Source: Pseudopedobacter sp035496935
Lineage (GTDB): Bacteria > Bacteroidota > Bacteroidia > Sphingobacteriales > Sphingobacteriaceae
Assembly: GCA_035496935.1 (NCBI GenBank)
Contig: DATJED010000011.1
Span: forward strand, 186,001-250,000
Reading direction: 5' to 3'
Length of the DNA stretch: 64,000 nt
Positions 18,566 to 28,805 of the stretch are shown here, piece by piece (position 1 is the stretch's first letter; the number at the start of each line of letters is the position of its first letter). The notes under the pieces were generated by a model. It did not search any database. It was given only the letters and a program-made list of their open reading frames with translations, and was not told where the DNA came from. Both the position numbers and the translations under genes were made by a program.

Positions 18566-20119
18566 ATGATGAAGAAACTTATTTGTGTCCTTGTTTATTC
18601 CTGCGGTGCATTTTTATTTCAAAAGGCTTTCGCCGATGTAAAACTGCCAGCTTTATTTGGCGACCATATGGTTTTACAGCAAGATACCGTTGTAAAGTTA
18701 TGGGGTTGGGCAAACCCGAACGAAAAGATTGAAATTTTACCTTCGTGGCAACAAAAAGCAATCAAGATCAGTGCGAATGCCGACGGAGAATGGACAGCAT
18801 CTTTAAAAACTTTAAAAGCAGATTTAAAGCCTTACAGCATTACGTTTAAGGCTACAAACCAAATTACAATAGATGATATTTTATTTGGCGAGGTTTGGAT
18901 TTGCGGTGGGCAAAGCAATATGTCTTTCCCAATAAAAGGCACTCCCGGGCATTACAGCGGATTAAAAAATGCTGATGAGGTATTAAAAGAAGCCAACCAT
19001 CCAAAACTGCGCTTTATTACAGTTGAACGTAAAGTAGCCAACGAACCGCAACAAGATACCAAGGGCGAATGGCTGGTATGTACGCCCGAAACCGCTTCGG
19101 GTGATATCTCTGCGGTTTCGTACTTTTTTGCTTTACAGCTGATCGAAAAAACTGGATTCCCGGTAGGTTTAATTGGCGCAAATTGGGGCGGTACTCCCGC
19201 AGAAGCTTGGACCAGCAAGAAAGTGTTGGAAGACAACGCAGATTTTAAACCGATATTAACAGATTACGATAAAACCGTTGCAAACTGGGCAAGTATCAGC
19301 GAAACCTATCGCAGTAAATATAAAGCCTACCAGTTTCAGGATTCGGTAGCGAAGGCCAACAAAACAGCGAGACCATCCAGACCGGTTGAACCCATCGGGC
19401 CAAACAGCAATAAATCGCCTTATAAACTTTATAACGGCATTATTAAGCCGTTGCAACCGTTTACAATAAAAGGTGTTATTTGGTATCAGGGAGAGAATAA
19501 TGCAACAAGAGCTTATCAATACAAAGCGCTTTTCCCAGCAATGATGAAGAACTGGAGAAATGATTGGAACAACGAAAAACTGCCTTTCTATTTCGTTCAA
19601 ATTTCTCCGCACCGTTCACAAAATCCAGAAATTAGGGAAGCCCAGCGATTGGTTTTTTTAAACGATGCATTTACCGGAATGGTGGTTACTACAGATAACG
19701 GGGACGCTTTAGACATTCATCCTCGCAATAAAAAATTGGTAGGAGACAGGCTTTCGCTTTGGGCTTTAAAAAAGCAATATGGATTTAAAGATATTGTAGC
19801 ATCGGGTCCAATGTATCAAACCTATAAAATAGAGGGTAATAAAATTAGGCTTTATTTTACTGATTTAGCTGATGGCTTGGTTGCTAAAAACGGCGATTTA
19901 AAAGAATTTACTATTGCCGGTGCAGATGAAAAGTTTTATCCGGCCGAAGCCAAAATTGACGGAAACACAATTGTAGTAGAAAGTCCGGAAGTTGCGGCGC
20001 CAAAAGCGGTTAGGTTTGCGTGGAAAAATGTTCCTTATCCAAATTTATTTAACAGTACGGGTTTGCCAGCTTCTCCTTTTAAAACAGATGATTGGAAGTG
20101 GGAAACGGAAGGGCTTTAA
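18566..20119 (+). CDS. SASA-type (sialate O-acetylesterase-like) carbohydrate acetylesterase
   Basis: A 517-residue exported SGNH-like esterase. A signal peptide (ending AFADV) precedes LPALFGDHMVLQQD, the usual start of this family, then a small beta domain and the catalytic domain. The serine motif is CGGQSNM with Ser117; other family blocks are IGANWGGTPAEAW and GVIWYQGENNA, and the Asp/His pair is Asp383/His385 in ALDIHPRN. Family members remove O-acetyl groups from sugars. Next to GH28 and GH2 genes the likely substrate is acetylated pectin rather than sialic acid (inference). Two ATGs lie in tandem at 18566 and 18569. Confidence 0.88.
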   Translation: MMKKLICVLVYSCGAFLFQKAFADVKLPALFGDHMVLQQDTVVKLWGWANPNEKIEILPSWQQKAIKISANADGEWTASLKTLKADLKPYSITFKATNQITIDDILFGEVWICGGQSNMSFPIKGTPGHYSGLKNADEVLKEANHPKLRFITVERKVANEPQQDTKGEWLVCTPETASGDISAVSYFFALQLIEKTGFPVGLIGANWGGTPAEAWTSKKVLEDNADFKPILTDYDKTVANWASISETYRSKYKAYQFQDSVAKANKTARPSRPVEPIGPNSNKSPYKLYNGIIKPLQPFTIKGVIWYQGENNATRAYQYKALFPAMMKNWRNDWNNEKLPFYFVQISPHRSQNPEIREAQRLVFLNDAFTGMVVTTDNGDALDIHPRNKKLVGDRLSLWALKKQYGFKDIVASGPMYQTYKIEGNKIRLYFTDLADGLVAKNGDLKEFTIAGADEKFYPAEAKIDGNTIVVESPEVAAPKAVRFAWKNVPYPNLFNSTGLPASPFKTDDWKWETEGL

Positions 20120-20120
20120 A

Positions 20121-20222
20121 AGACACAAGATACAAGACAAAAGATACAAGATTTGAGACACAAAACAGACCATTCAATCCTTCACTCATTCGGAATTCAT
20201 TCTTTAAAAGACTCACTCATTC
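20121..20222. repeat. Short low-complexity direct repeats
   Basis: The gap before the GH28 gene holds AGATACAAGA twice (20128-20137, 20142-20151) and CACTCATTC twice (20173-20181, 20214-20222). These look like slippage-type simple repeats; no function is evident. Confidence 0.6.
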
Positions 20223-20228
20223 AATCTC

Positions 20229-21680
20229 ATGATTAAATACATAAGAATAACCCTAATTGTATCGTTTTTATCACTAACATTCATCGCTTGTAATACCATT
20301 AAAGCGCAAAATGACTCAATAAGCCCCAGTAACTTAGAGTGGACAACTAAAGTTGGTGCAAAAAAGTATCCAACAATAACCAAAACCTTTAATGTTAAAG
20401 ATTACGGTGCTGTAGCGGATGGTAAAACCATGAACACCATGGCTATACAAAAAGCAATTGATGCTGCTGAAGCAAATGGAGGTGGACAAGTGATTTTTGA
20501 TAAAGGACAATACCTTACCGGTTCTGTTTTTATAAAAAATGGAGTTGATTTTCACATCGGTGAAGGCGTAACCTTATTGGGAAGCCAAAACATAAAAGAC
20601 TATCCCGAAATTAATACTCGCGTTGCGGGGATAGAAATGCTTTGGCCTGCAGCTTTGGTAAATGTAATTGAACAAAGAAACGCCTCTATCAGCGGAAAAG
20701 GGACAATATTTGCCCAAGGAAAGGTGTTTTGGGACTATTACTGGAAAATCCGCAAGGAAGATTACGACCCCAAAGGTTTGCGTTGGATTGTGGATTACGA
20801 TGCGAAGCGAGCAAGAACTATTTTAATTTCTGATTCACGAGACATCACCTTAAAAGATATTACCGTACAACAAGCCGGTTTTTGGACAGTACAGGTTTTA
20901 TATTCCTCTTACGTTACGGTTGATGGCATTACTATACAAAACAACATCGGCGGGCATGGTCCAAGCACAGACGGGATTGACATCGATTCTTCATCTTGGA
21001 TTTTGGTGCAAAACTGCGATATTGATTGTAACGATGATAATTTCTGTTTAAAAGCAGGTAGAGATTGGGATGGTTTAAGAGTTAACAGGCCAACAGAATA
21101 TGTGGTAATCAAAGACTGCATTGCCCGTAAAGGTGCTGGTTTGTTAACCTGTGGAAGCGAAACCTCGGGCGGGATCAGGCATATTTACGCCAGCAACATC
21201 AAAGGTATGGCCACCAGCAATTGTTTAAATATTAAATCGGCATTTACACGTGGAGGAACGGTGGAAGATATTCATCTTGAAAACGTGACAATGGACAGTG
21301 TGGGCACAGTTTTACAAGTAAATATGAATTGGAATCCGAGTTATAGCTACTCCGAACTTCCGGCAGGTTACGATCCGCAAAACATTCCTCCGCATTGGAA
21401 AAAGTTATTGATGCAGGTTAAACCAGAAGACGGTACGCCAACTTTTAAAGATATTTACATGAAAAATATCCATGTTAAAGGTGCCCGTAGGGCAATCAAC
21501 GTAATGGGAATGGAAAATTCTTACGTTCAAAATATACACTTTGATAACGTTTCTATAGAAGCTGTTACAGCGGGTACTATACGATATAGCAAGAATTGGG
21601 TTTTAAATGATTTTACCTTAAAAACTAAAGATAACAGCAAGGTAGAGATAAAGGATTCTGAGGAGGTAGTTATACCTTAG
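20229..21680 (+). CDS. GH28 polygalacturonase-type glycosidase lipoprotein
   Basis: A 483-residue right-handed beta-helix enzyme. The signal ends in a lipobox (LTFIAC, Cys21), so it is probably lipid-anchored. The fold begins FNVKDYGAVADGKTMNTMAI, typical of GH28. Catalytic acidic residues are Asp248/Asp251 in STDGIDIDSS and the Asp269-Asp270 pair in NDDNFCLKAG. The classical His of fungal polygalacturonases is replaced by the bacterial-type GSETSGGI (309-316). It should hydrolyse alpha-galacturonosyl linkages in homogalacturonan or rhamnogalacturonan oligosaccharides, probably exo-acting; the exact specificity is unknown. It lies between the acetylesterase and the hybrid sensor, all on the same strand. 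Confidence 0.9.
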   Translation: MIKYIRITLIVSFLSLTFIACNTIKAQNDSISPSNLEWTTKVGAKKYPTITKTFNVKDYGAVADGKTMNTMAIQKAIDAAEANGGGQVIFDKGQYLTGSVFIKNGVDFHIGEGVTLLGSQNIKDYPEINTRVAGIEMLWPAALVNVIEQRNASISGKGTIFAQGKVFWDYYWKIRKEDYDPKGLRWIVDYDAKRARTILISDSRDITLKDITVQQAGFWTVQVLYSSYVTVDGITIQNNIGGHGPSTDGIDIDSSSWILVQNCDIDCNDDNFCLKAGRDWDGLRVNRPTEYVVIKDCIARKGAGLLTCGSETSGGIRHIYASNIKGMATSNCLNIKSAFTRGGTVEDIHLENVTMDSVGTVLQVNMNWNPSYSYSELPAGYDPQNIPPHWKKLLMQVKPEDGTPTFKDIYMKNIHVKGARRAINVMGMENSYVQNIHFDNVSIEAVTAGTIRYSKNWVLNDFTLKTKDNSKVEIKDSEEVVIP

Positions 21681-21719
21681 CATTGACTGGTATTAAGATT
21701 CCAACTTTTGTTCAAATGA

Positions 21720-24700
21720 ATGCGGTTTATGATAAGCCAAAAATTAAAGTTTAATTTTTTCCTTTTCTTTTTTGCTATTCTATGTTTTTCTGCTTTTGCA
21801 GATGAACCAATGAAAAGCAAAATGAGGCACTATTCAACAGAGGATGGTTTGTCTCATGATGGTGTACTTTGTATTACCAAAGACAGCGAAGGTTTTATGT
21901 GGTTTGGTACTTGGGATGGCATAAACAGATTTGACGGCACTAATTTTGTCACCTACAAAGCCCGGCCAGGGGATCAATCAAAACTTAAGAACAATAAAAT
22001 TCGGAATATTGTTGAGGATAAAGATGGTTATTTATGGATAAAAACTTATGATAACAAAGTTTATCGTTTTGATAAAAGTAGCGAAAGTTTTTTGGCAATT
22101 ACAGCAACCACCAGTGGCGAACCCTTAAACAATATAGTAGTCGAAAAAACCGTGAGCACATCTTTAGGGGATACTTGGTTGCTTACAGAGGATCAAGGTT
22201 TGGTTAGCATTGTAGATCGTAAATTAGCCAAACAGCCTTTTGTATATAACTTTCAGAATCGGAGAAAAGACAAATTTAAAATTCCTAGCAACCAAATTAA
22301 TTTTTTGTTTGAAGATGCAAATAAAAAAGTTTGGGCAGGGTCTGATAAGGGTCTGTTTTGCTTGACAAAAACCGGTATCGTTTATCGCCAATATTTAAAA
22401 TTTAAAAATGGCTCCAATTTTTTTAAACCAGACCAGCAATTTACCTGCGCCCATGGAAAAGGTAATTTGGTTTACTTTGGAACCGCCACTGGAGAAATAA
22501 TTGTTTATGATGCCGAAAAACTTGTTTTTCGCACATTGAAGCTATCAGAAAATGTATCGATAAACGATATAAAAGTCGCAAAATCTGGCGTGGTTTACAT
22601 TACCACAACAGGGGAGGGGTTAGCAATTTTAAATCCTAAAACACTTGCTTTCAGCTATCCGCAGCAAAACGCTCGGAGCTTTATGTCTATCTATGAAGAT
22701 CGGTTGGGCAATATTTGGCTTGAGCCGGAATTCAGCGGAATTGTAAAATATACTCCAACAACACAACAATTTAAACTGTTTACAAAAGAGCAAGAGAGAA
22801 AAACGCCCAACGCTGTTTTTAGCAAATCAAATCAGGATGAAAACTATAATGTTTTTGAGGACATAAATGGTGTTTTATGGACAAATTTGAAAGGTGGTGG
22901 GTTTGGTTATTACGATGTTTCAAAAAACCAGATTTCCGACTTCACCAGTGAATCGGGTTCGGGCAATCAAAAATTTAACGACGTAATTAACGCCTATTCA
23001 GACCAAACCGGCGTATTGTGGTTAAGTACCAGGTTCGGCGGTATCAATAAATTTGTTTTTCCACCTAACAATTTCTCTCATAAGGTTTTGGTCCCTAATT
23101 CAAACAATAGGTTCGAGAACGAGGTAAGAGCAATTTTTGAAGATAGCCAACAAAGACTTTGGGTAAGTACCAAAATTGGTCAGCTTTATGTTTTTGATAA
23201 GGGCAAAAAAATTCCCGATGAGCAATTGTTCACCAACATAAAAAGCAATGGTTTTGGTAGTATTTATACCATTATTGAGCGTAAAAATGGGAGCATCTGG
23301 ATAGGAACAAAAGGGCAGGGACTGATTATTTTAAATCCGACAAGCAAAACACGCAACAGCTATAAGGCAACCCGTTATTTGCAAAATACTGCTGATAGCA
23401 ACAGTTTAAGTAGTAATATGATTTACGCTTTGTTGGAAGATAAAGCCGGCTTAATGTGGGTAGGTACTTTTGGAGGAGGAATTAACCAAGCAGTGGAAAC
23501 AAACGGTAAAATACAGTTTAAAACCGCCGAGAACTACTATGAAAATTATCCTATAAAAACCTGCAATGTGATAAGGCACTTAGAAGAAGGCGAAAACGGA
23601 GTAATTTGGATAGCAACAACGGACGGTTTACTGCGCTTTAATCCGCAATTAAAGGATAAAGCAGTTTTTTACAGAACACAGAAAATCCCGGGCGATATCC
23701 ACAGTTTGGGAAATAACGATGTACAATACATTTATAAAGACAACCAAAAGCAAATGTGGGCTGGAACGTTTGGTGGCGGTTTAAATAAAGTAAAGGGTAA
23801 ACCTTCTTTAAATCAACAGGTTAAATTTGATGTTTACACCAAAGAACAAGGTTTGCCAAATGATATTGTGTTGAATATTTTAGATGATGACCTTGGTAAT
23901 TTGTGGATGGCCACGGAATATGGACTGAGTAAATTCAATAAAAGATCCGCTACTTTCAGAAATTTTGATTCTTACGAAGGCTTGCCAAAAGAGGGCTTTT
24001 CAGAAGCATCTAGCTTTAAAATGGCCAATGGAGCCTTGTGTTTCGGTAGTATAAACGGGTATATTACCTTTTTTCCCTCTCAGATTAAATCGAAAAAATA
24101 CAATGTCTCTATGGCATTAACCAATCTCCAGCTTTTTAATCACGATATCAATACCGGCGCAATGGGTTCTGTTTTAAAAACTTCATTAAATAGCACCAAA
24201 AATCTTGAATTAAATTACGACCAAAACGTTATAAATATAGATTATGCGGTTTTAGATTATCGCACAAATTATAACCTTTCTTACGCTTATATTTTAGAAG
24301 GTTATGATAAGCAATGGCACTATGTAAAAAACCAAACCAGAGCGTCTTATAATCGTCTGCCACCAGGGAATTACGTATTTAAAGTAAAAAGTTTAAACAA
24401 CGATTTATTTTCTAACATCCCTACTAAAAGCGTTGCTATCCATATTTTACCTCCGTTTTGGTTAACTAATTGGGCATATTTAGCCTATTTTGTTGTCGCA
24501 ATTTTTTTGGTGATGGTTGCCCGAAACATCATTATTACCATGATTAAACTGCGCAATAAAGTGGTGTTAGAGCACAAGCTTACCGAACTTAAATTACAGT
24601 TTTTTACCAATATTTCTCATGAACTTCGTACGCCTTTAACTTTAATCATAAGTCCTTTAAAAAAAATTGGGGAAACCGAACAGCTGTCTGCAAAAGGAGA

Positions 24701-26147
24701 AAAATATTTAGCGGTGGTAACAAAAAATGCCAACAGAATGGTGCGCTTTGTTAACCAATTGCTCGATTTTAGAAAAATACAAAGTGGCAATGTGCAGTTG
24801 AAATATGCAGAAGTGGAACTAATTACTTTGGTGAAAGAAATTGCAGGCTATTTTAAAGATATAGCAGAAGAAAAAAAGATCAATTTTTTGGTTCATGCAG
24901 ATGTAGATGCCTGTGCGGTAGTTTTGGATGAAGAGAAAATGGACATAGTAATTTATAACTTATTGTCCAACGCTTTTAAGTTTACACCAGCCGGCAGAAC
25001 AATTGAAATCAATATTAGCTGTTTAAATTTTTCTGATAAATTCACCATCGAGATTATTGATGAAGGCGTTGGTGTTCCAGAAGGCCAACTTTCCGAAATC
25101 TTTGAATTGTATTACGAGGCCGAAAACCAAATTGAAAAGGGTAGCGGAATTGGTTTGGCTTTGGCAAAAAGTATTGTCCTTAGTCACCACGGACAAATTA
25201 CTGCCCAAAACAATGAGGTTGGAATGAGCTTTAAAATTGAGCTGCCCAAAGGAAACAGTTATACACAGAAAAATGATGTAGGCGCAGTACAGTATCAAAT
25301 TGCTTCAACAGAGGCTATTTTAGATAAGGCAGATCCTGAAAAATCTTTGGAAATTGAAGAAGTCAGTGATTTTAAACAAAAGCCAACAATTTTATTGGTA
25401 GAAGATAATACGGAGCTACGAAGCTTTTTAGCAGACCAATTAGTAGCACATTATTTGGTTACTGAAGCTTGTGACGGGGAAGAAGGTTTGATGCTGGCGA
25501 AAAAAATAATTCCGGATTTAATCATTAGCGATGTAATGATGCCGAATATGGATGGTATTGAATTGTTGGATAACTTAAAAAACAATCTCGAAACCAGCCA
25601 TATCCCAGTGATTTTGTTAACCGCAAAATCGGCTATAGAAAACCAAATTACAGCATTAAAATATGGTGCTGATTTTTACATAACCAAACCGTTTGATGTT
25701 GGGCATATTTTGGCTTCAATGGAGAATTTGATAAAGCAACGTAAAAATCTTTACCAAAATTTAATTAGCGAAAAGAAGGTACTAAAACTTGAACCAAGCG
25801 AACTAGAAATCACTTCTAAGGACGAAACCTTTTTAAAAGACCTCATTGCCATCGTTGAAAACGCCATGGCAGATCCGCAGTTCAACATCGATTCAGTAGC
25901 TGTTGCGATAGGGATGGGACGAACCACTTTTTATAAAAAGCTGAAATGTTTAACTCAAAGATCGCCAGTTGAATTTGTACGTGATATGCGCTTAAAGCGT
26001 GGAAAGCAACTGTTAGATAGGGGAGAGCATAATATTTCTGAAATTGCTTATATGATTGGTTTTAGCAGTTCGGGTTACTTTAGTACCTGTTTTAAAGAAG
26101 CTTACAAAATTTCTCCGAGTGATTATCTGAAAGAAAAAATGGCTTAA
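21720..26147 (+). CDS. Hybrid two-component system (HTCS) sensor/regulator
   Basis: A 1475-residue one-protein phosphorelay that senses a glycan breakdown product in the periplasm and activates PUL genes. Order: signal peptide, Reg_prop beta-propeller repeats (about 40-800, repeated G.MWFGT.DG / GVIWIATTDGL patterns), Y_Y_Y domain (about 850-912), one membrane helix (about 918-937), HisKA with phospho-accepting His967 in NISHELRTPL, HATPase (NAFKFTP, DEGVGVP, GSGIGLALAK), receiver domain with Asp1271 in IISDVMMPNMDG, and an AraC-type helix-turn-helix (about 1375-1470). All key residues are present. Start at 21720 or at Met4 (21729). It lies 39 bases after GH28, probably in the same transcript, and is the only such sensor in the window. 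Confidence 0.95.
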   Translation: MRFMISQKLKFNFFLFFFAILCFSAFADEPMKSKMRHYSTEDGLSHDGVLCITKDSEGFMWFGTWDGINRFDGTNFVTYKARPGDQSKLKNNKIRNIVEDKDGYLWIKTYDNKVYRFDKSSESFLAITATTSGEPLNNIVVEKTVSTSLGDTWLLTEDQGLVSIVDRKLAKQPFVYNFQNRRKDKFKIPSNQINFLFEDANKKVWAGSDKGLFCLTKTGIVYRQYLKFKNGSNFFKPDQQFTCAHGKGNLVYFGTATGEIIVYDAEKLVFRTLKLSENVSINDIKVAKSGVVYITTTGEGLAILNPKTLAFSYPQQNARSFMSIYEDRLGNIWLEPEFSGIVKYTPTTQQFKLFTKEQERKTPNAVFSKSNQDENYNVFEDINGVLWTNLKGGGFGYYDVSKNQISDFTSESGSGNQKFNDVINAYSDQTGVLWLSTRFGGINKFVFPPNNFSHKVLVPNSNNRFENEVRAIFEDSQQRLWVSTKIGQLYVFDKGKKIPDEQLFTNIKSNGFGSIYTIIERKNGSIWIGTKGQGLIILNPTSKTRNSYKATRYLQNTADSNSLSSNMIYALLEDKAGLMWVGTFGGGINQAVETNGKIQFKTAENYYENYPIKTCNVIRHLEEGENGVIWIATTDGLLRFNPQLKDKAVFYRTQKIPGDIHSLGNNDVQYIYKDNQKQMWAGTFGGGLNKVKGKPSLNQQVKFDVYTKEQGLPNDIVLNILDDDLGNLWMATEYGLSKFNKRSATFRNFDSYEGLPKEGFSEASSFKMANGALCFGSINGYITFFPSQIKSKKYNVSMALTNLQLFNHDINTGAMGSVLKTSLNSTKNLELNYDQNVINIDYAVLDYRTNYNLSYAYILEGYDKQWHYVKNQTRASYNRLPPGNYVFKVKSLNNDLFSNIPTKSVAIHILPPFWLTNWAYLAYFVVAIFLVMVARNIIITMIKLRNKVVLEHKLTELKLQFFTNISHELRTPLTLIISPLKKIGETEQLSAKGEKYLAVVTKNANRMVRFVNQLLDFRKIQSGNVQLKYAEVELITLVKEIAGYFKDIAEEKKINFLVHADVDACAVVLDEEKMDIVIYNLLSNAFKFTPAGRTIEINISCLNFSDKFTIEIIDEGVGVPEGQLSEIFELYYEAENQIEKGSGIGLALAKSIVLSHHGQITAQNNEVGMSFKIELPKGNSYTQKNDVGAVQYQIASTEAILDKADPEKSLEIEEVSDFKQKPTILLVEDNTELRSFLADQLVAHYLVTEACDGEEGLMLAKKIIPDLIISDVMMPNMDGIELLDNLKNNLETSHIPVILLTAKSAIENQITALKYGADFYITKPFDVGHILASMENLIKQRKNLYQNLISEKKVLKLEPSELEITSKDETFLKDLIAIVENAMADPQFNIDSVAVAIGMGRTTFYKKLKCLTQRSPVEFVRDMRLKRGKQLLDRGEHNISEIAYMIGFSSSGYFSTCFKEAYKISPSDYLKEKMA

Positions 26148-26214
26148 AAGGCGCTATGTTTTTATGAGTTTGATAATAACCCAAATTGAAAGCTTTTACC
26201 AACACAACCCCGTT

Positions 26215-27111
26215 TCAACCTTTTTTGTGTTTATTTTTGTACATTATAGGCGAAACCCCCATCAACTTCTTAAACAAACGCGAAAAGTAGTAGGGATCAT
26301 GAAAACCAAGTTCTACGCAAATCTCTTTAATACTTCTGTCTGTAAAATACAGGTATTGACATGATTTTTGAATTTTCAGCTCGTTGAAATAATGGTTAGG
26401 AGAACTTCCGGTTTTACTACGAAACATTCTTGAATAGTGCGTAACTGATAGATTCTGTTGTTGCGCCAATTCCTGTACCGAGAATTGATGATTGATATTT
26501 TGTTTCATAAATGATATTGAATCAGTTATTTTATCACTTCCGGGAGTGGCTGGATTTATTTCCTGTGCGTAAATGAAGTCTGAAATAAATTCCATTAACG
26601 CAATATTGGCTACCTCCACATTTCTTGCCTCAAAACTATCTTCCAATAAATTGAAAATGCGTTCGAATTTCGCAATACGATACTCATCATAAATCAAAAA
26701 CGAAGGTTTTGATTTTAATGTCAAATACTTCTCGTATAATATGTCGGCGTACTCTCCCATAAAATGAACCCAGTAAATTGTCCAGGGATCATCCTGAGAA
26801 GAATTGTATTGATGGGGAACGTTCTTTGGCAGGATTATGAAATGATTAGGGATTAACTTGAACGTTTTACCATGAACCGTAACCGCACCCGAACCCGCAG
26901 TGCAATAAAGCAGAATGTATTGGCTGCAGCCTGTTTTTCTTTCTCTATCATGAAAAGTCGCATGTGGATAAAAGCCGATAGCCGTAAGATATAACCGCTT
27001 AATTAGGTTGTTTTTGGATACACTATTTTTGATATTAGGGGGCAATACAATCATTTTCTGACCTATAAAACCTTCCTTTATTTTCTTTTCGGTTTTTTCT
27101 ACGGAAATCAT
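26215..27111 (-). CDS. AraC-family transcriptional regulator with cupin sensor domain
   Basis: A 298-residue cytoplasmic regulator: an AraC-type ligand-binding cupin (about 50-180; GCSQYILLYCTAGSGAVTV, FIILPKNVPHQY, WTIYWVHFMG) and two C-terminal helix-turn-helix units (about 205-295; VQELAQQQNLSVTHYSRMF, ICVELGFHDPYYFSRLFKK). It faces away from the MFS porter across a 347-bp gap, the classical layout for a regulator controlling its neighbour. The cupin form suggests a free monosaccharide ligand such as arabinose, xylose or rhamnose; which one cannot be read from the sequence. It converges with the hybrid sensor gene, with 67 bases between the stops and no clear terminator. Confidence 0.9.
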   Translation of the reverse strand: MISVEKTEKKIKEGFIGQKMIVLPPNIKNSVSKNNLIKRLYLTAIGFYPHATFHDRERKTGCSQYILLYCTAGSGAVTVHGKTFKLIPNHFIILPKNVPHQYNSSQDDPWTIYWVHFMGEYADILYEKYLTLKSKPSFLIYDEYRIAKFERIFNLLEDSFEARNVEVANIALMEFISDFIYAQEINPATPGSDKITDSISFMKQNINHQFSVQELAQQQNLSVTHYSRMFRSKTGSSPNHYFNELKIQKSCQYLYFTDRSIKEICVELGFHDPYYFSRLFKKLMGVSPIMYKNKHKKG

Positions 27112-27458
27112 GTTTCGGTTTAATAACAGATTACAATATCAGTAAAATGATTATAAATTAAATGATTTTATAATCTATCTATTGGCGAAAATATCCATTT
27201 ATGGTTAAACGCAAGATAGCTTCATAATCTGATAAAAATAGTTGCAGTAGTTATTTTAACCGGTTTGTATTCATGGTAGATAGTGATTTGTAAAGAACGG
27301 TAGTTTTTTATGCGAATCGCAAGGTAATTCTTAACTCGGTTATAGCAATACCAAAGCAAATAAAACTATGGTATAATTGTCCATCTATAACATTAAAATA
27401 TCCATTTTCTGCAATGGTAAATTGCATTATTTTCGAGAATCATATTATTTGATAACCA
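27112..27458. promoter_or_regulatory. Divergent control region between araC-type gene and MFS gene
   Basis: This 347-bp gap must hold both promoters. An inverted repeat GATTATAAA / TTTATAATC lies at 27149-27157 and 27167-27175, 38 bases upstream of the regulator start. A 13-base exact direct repeat AAAATATCCATTT occurs at 27188-27200 and 27395-27407, with a related GTCCATCTA near 27380-27388. Paired direct repeats at both ends of the gap fit AraC-type binding sites. The region is very AT-rich, so chance similarity is possible. Confidence 0.5.
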
Positions 27459-28805
27459 ATGACAAATCCTTCCATAACTTTTAATCATCGTTACATTCTC
27501 GGTATTTCTTTTATTTCCGCTTTAGGCGGATACCTGTTCGGTTTTGATTTTGCGGTCATCTCGGGCGCCCTGCCATTTCTAAGAACAGAATTTCTTTTAG
27601 ATGCATGGTGGGAAGGGTTTTTAACCGGGTCACTGGCTTTAGGGTGCATAATTGGCTGTCTTATAGCGGGGCAATTGGCAGATAAATATGGGCGCAAACC
27701 AGGATTAATGCTTTCTGCAGCCATATTTGCGGTTTCTTCCCTTGGAATGGCTTTTTCAGAGAGCCTTACAATTTTTATATCCATGCGTTTTGTTGCCGGA
27801 ATTGGTGTGGGAATGGCATCAATGTTAAGCCCAATGTATATTGCGGAGATTTCTCCGGCAGATAAAAGAGGTCGGAATGTTGCGATAAACCAGCTAACAA
27901 TTGTTGTAGGTATTTTGGTAACAAATCTTGTGAACTATATGCTGGCCGATAACGGTCCTGATGCTTGGCGTTGGATGTTCGGACTGGGTTTGGTACCTGC
28001 AACCTTATTTCTTTTAGGCGTAATTTGGTTGCCCGAAAGCCCGCGTTGGCTTATACAAGTCGGGAAAAACAAACAGGCACAAGCAGTATTAAATAAAATA
28101 GGATCCGAAGGTTTTGTTACCAGCACAATTTTAGCTGTCGAAAAATCTTTAAGTGGCGCTAATAAACAATCTTATAGTGCCGTATTTGCAAAGGCTGTGC
28201 GTCCAGCAGTATTGGTAGGTATTACGTTAGCCGTGTTCCAACAGTTCTGCGGAATTAACGTGGTATTTAATTACACCTCCACCATTTTTGAATCAGTTGG
28301 GGCTAATCTGGATCGCCAACTGTTTGAAACGGTTTCAATTGGCGTTGTTAATCTTGTATTTACACTTCTGGCTATGTGGCAGGTAGATAAACTAGGTCGT
28401 CGCCCGTTGATGTTAATCGGTTCTATAGGTTTATCTGTTGTTTATTTAATCCTCGCCTATCTTTTGCAGAGCCAAGCAGCAGCCGGCATAGTTTCAATTT
28501 TTGTACTAGTGGCAATTGGTTTGTATGCTACGTCCGTTGCTCCGGTTACTTGGGTGCTAATTTCAGAGATTTTTCCTAATAAAATCCGTGGAGTGGCATC
28601 TTCAGTAGCTATTGTTTCGCTTTGGGGAGCCTATTTTATCCTTGTTTTTACCTTCCCGATACTGGCAGAAAAAATGGGCACTTTCGGGCCGTTTTATTTA
28701 TATGCTGCAATCTGTTTCTTAGGATTTCTGTTTATCCTAAAAAAAGTACGAGAAACTAAAGGTCAAACCCTTGAACAACTGGAAGGCAATTTTGTAAGTC
28801 ATTAA
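27459..28805 (+). CDS. MFS sugar porter (XylE/GLUT-like)
   Basis: A 448-residue inner-membrane transporter with about 12 hydrophobic helices. Sugar-porter signatures are present: GYLFGFDFAVISGAL in helix 1, LADKYGRKPG in the first cytoplasmic loop, PESPRWL (about residue 192), QQFCGINVVFNYTS in helix 7, DKLGRRPL, and RETKG in place of PETKG near the C-terminus. It should bring a released monosaccharide into the cytoplasm, probably by proton symport; the sugar is unknown. The next gene starts 59 bases downstream and encodes a cytoplasmic protein; the divergent AraC gene probably controls both. Confidence 0.93.
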   Translation: MTNPSITFNHRYILGISFISALGGYLFGFDFAVISGALPFLRTEFLLDAWWEGFLTGSLALGCIIGCLIAGQLADKYGRKPGLMLSAAIFAVSSLGMAFSESLTIFISMRFVAGIGVGMASMLSPMYIAEISPADKRGRNVAINQLTIVVGILVTNLVNYMLADNGPDAWRWMFGLGLVPATLFLLGVIWLPESPRWLIQVGKNKQAQAVLNKIGSEGFVTSTILAVEKSLSGANKQSYSAVFAKAVRPAVLVGITLAVFQQFCGINVVFNYTSTIFESVGANLDRQLFETVSIGVVNLVFTLLAMWQVDKLGRRPLMLIGSIGLSVVYLILAYLLQSQAAAGIVSIFVLVAIGLYATSVAPVTWVLISEIFPNKIRGVASSVAIVSLWGAYFILVFTFPILAEKMGTFGPFYLYAAICFLGFLFILKKVRETKGQTLEQLEGNFVSH

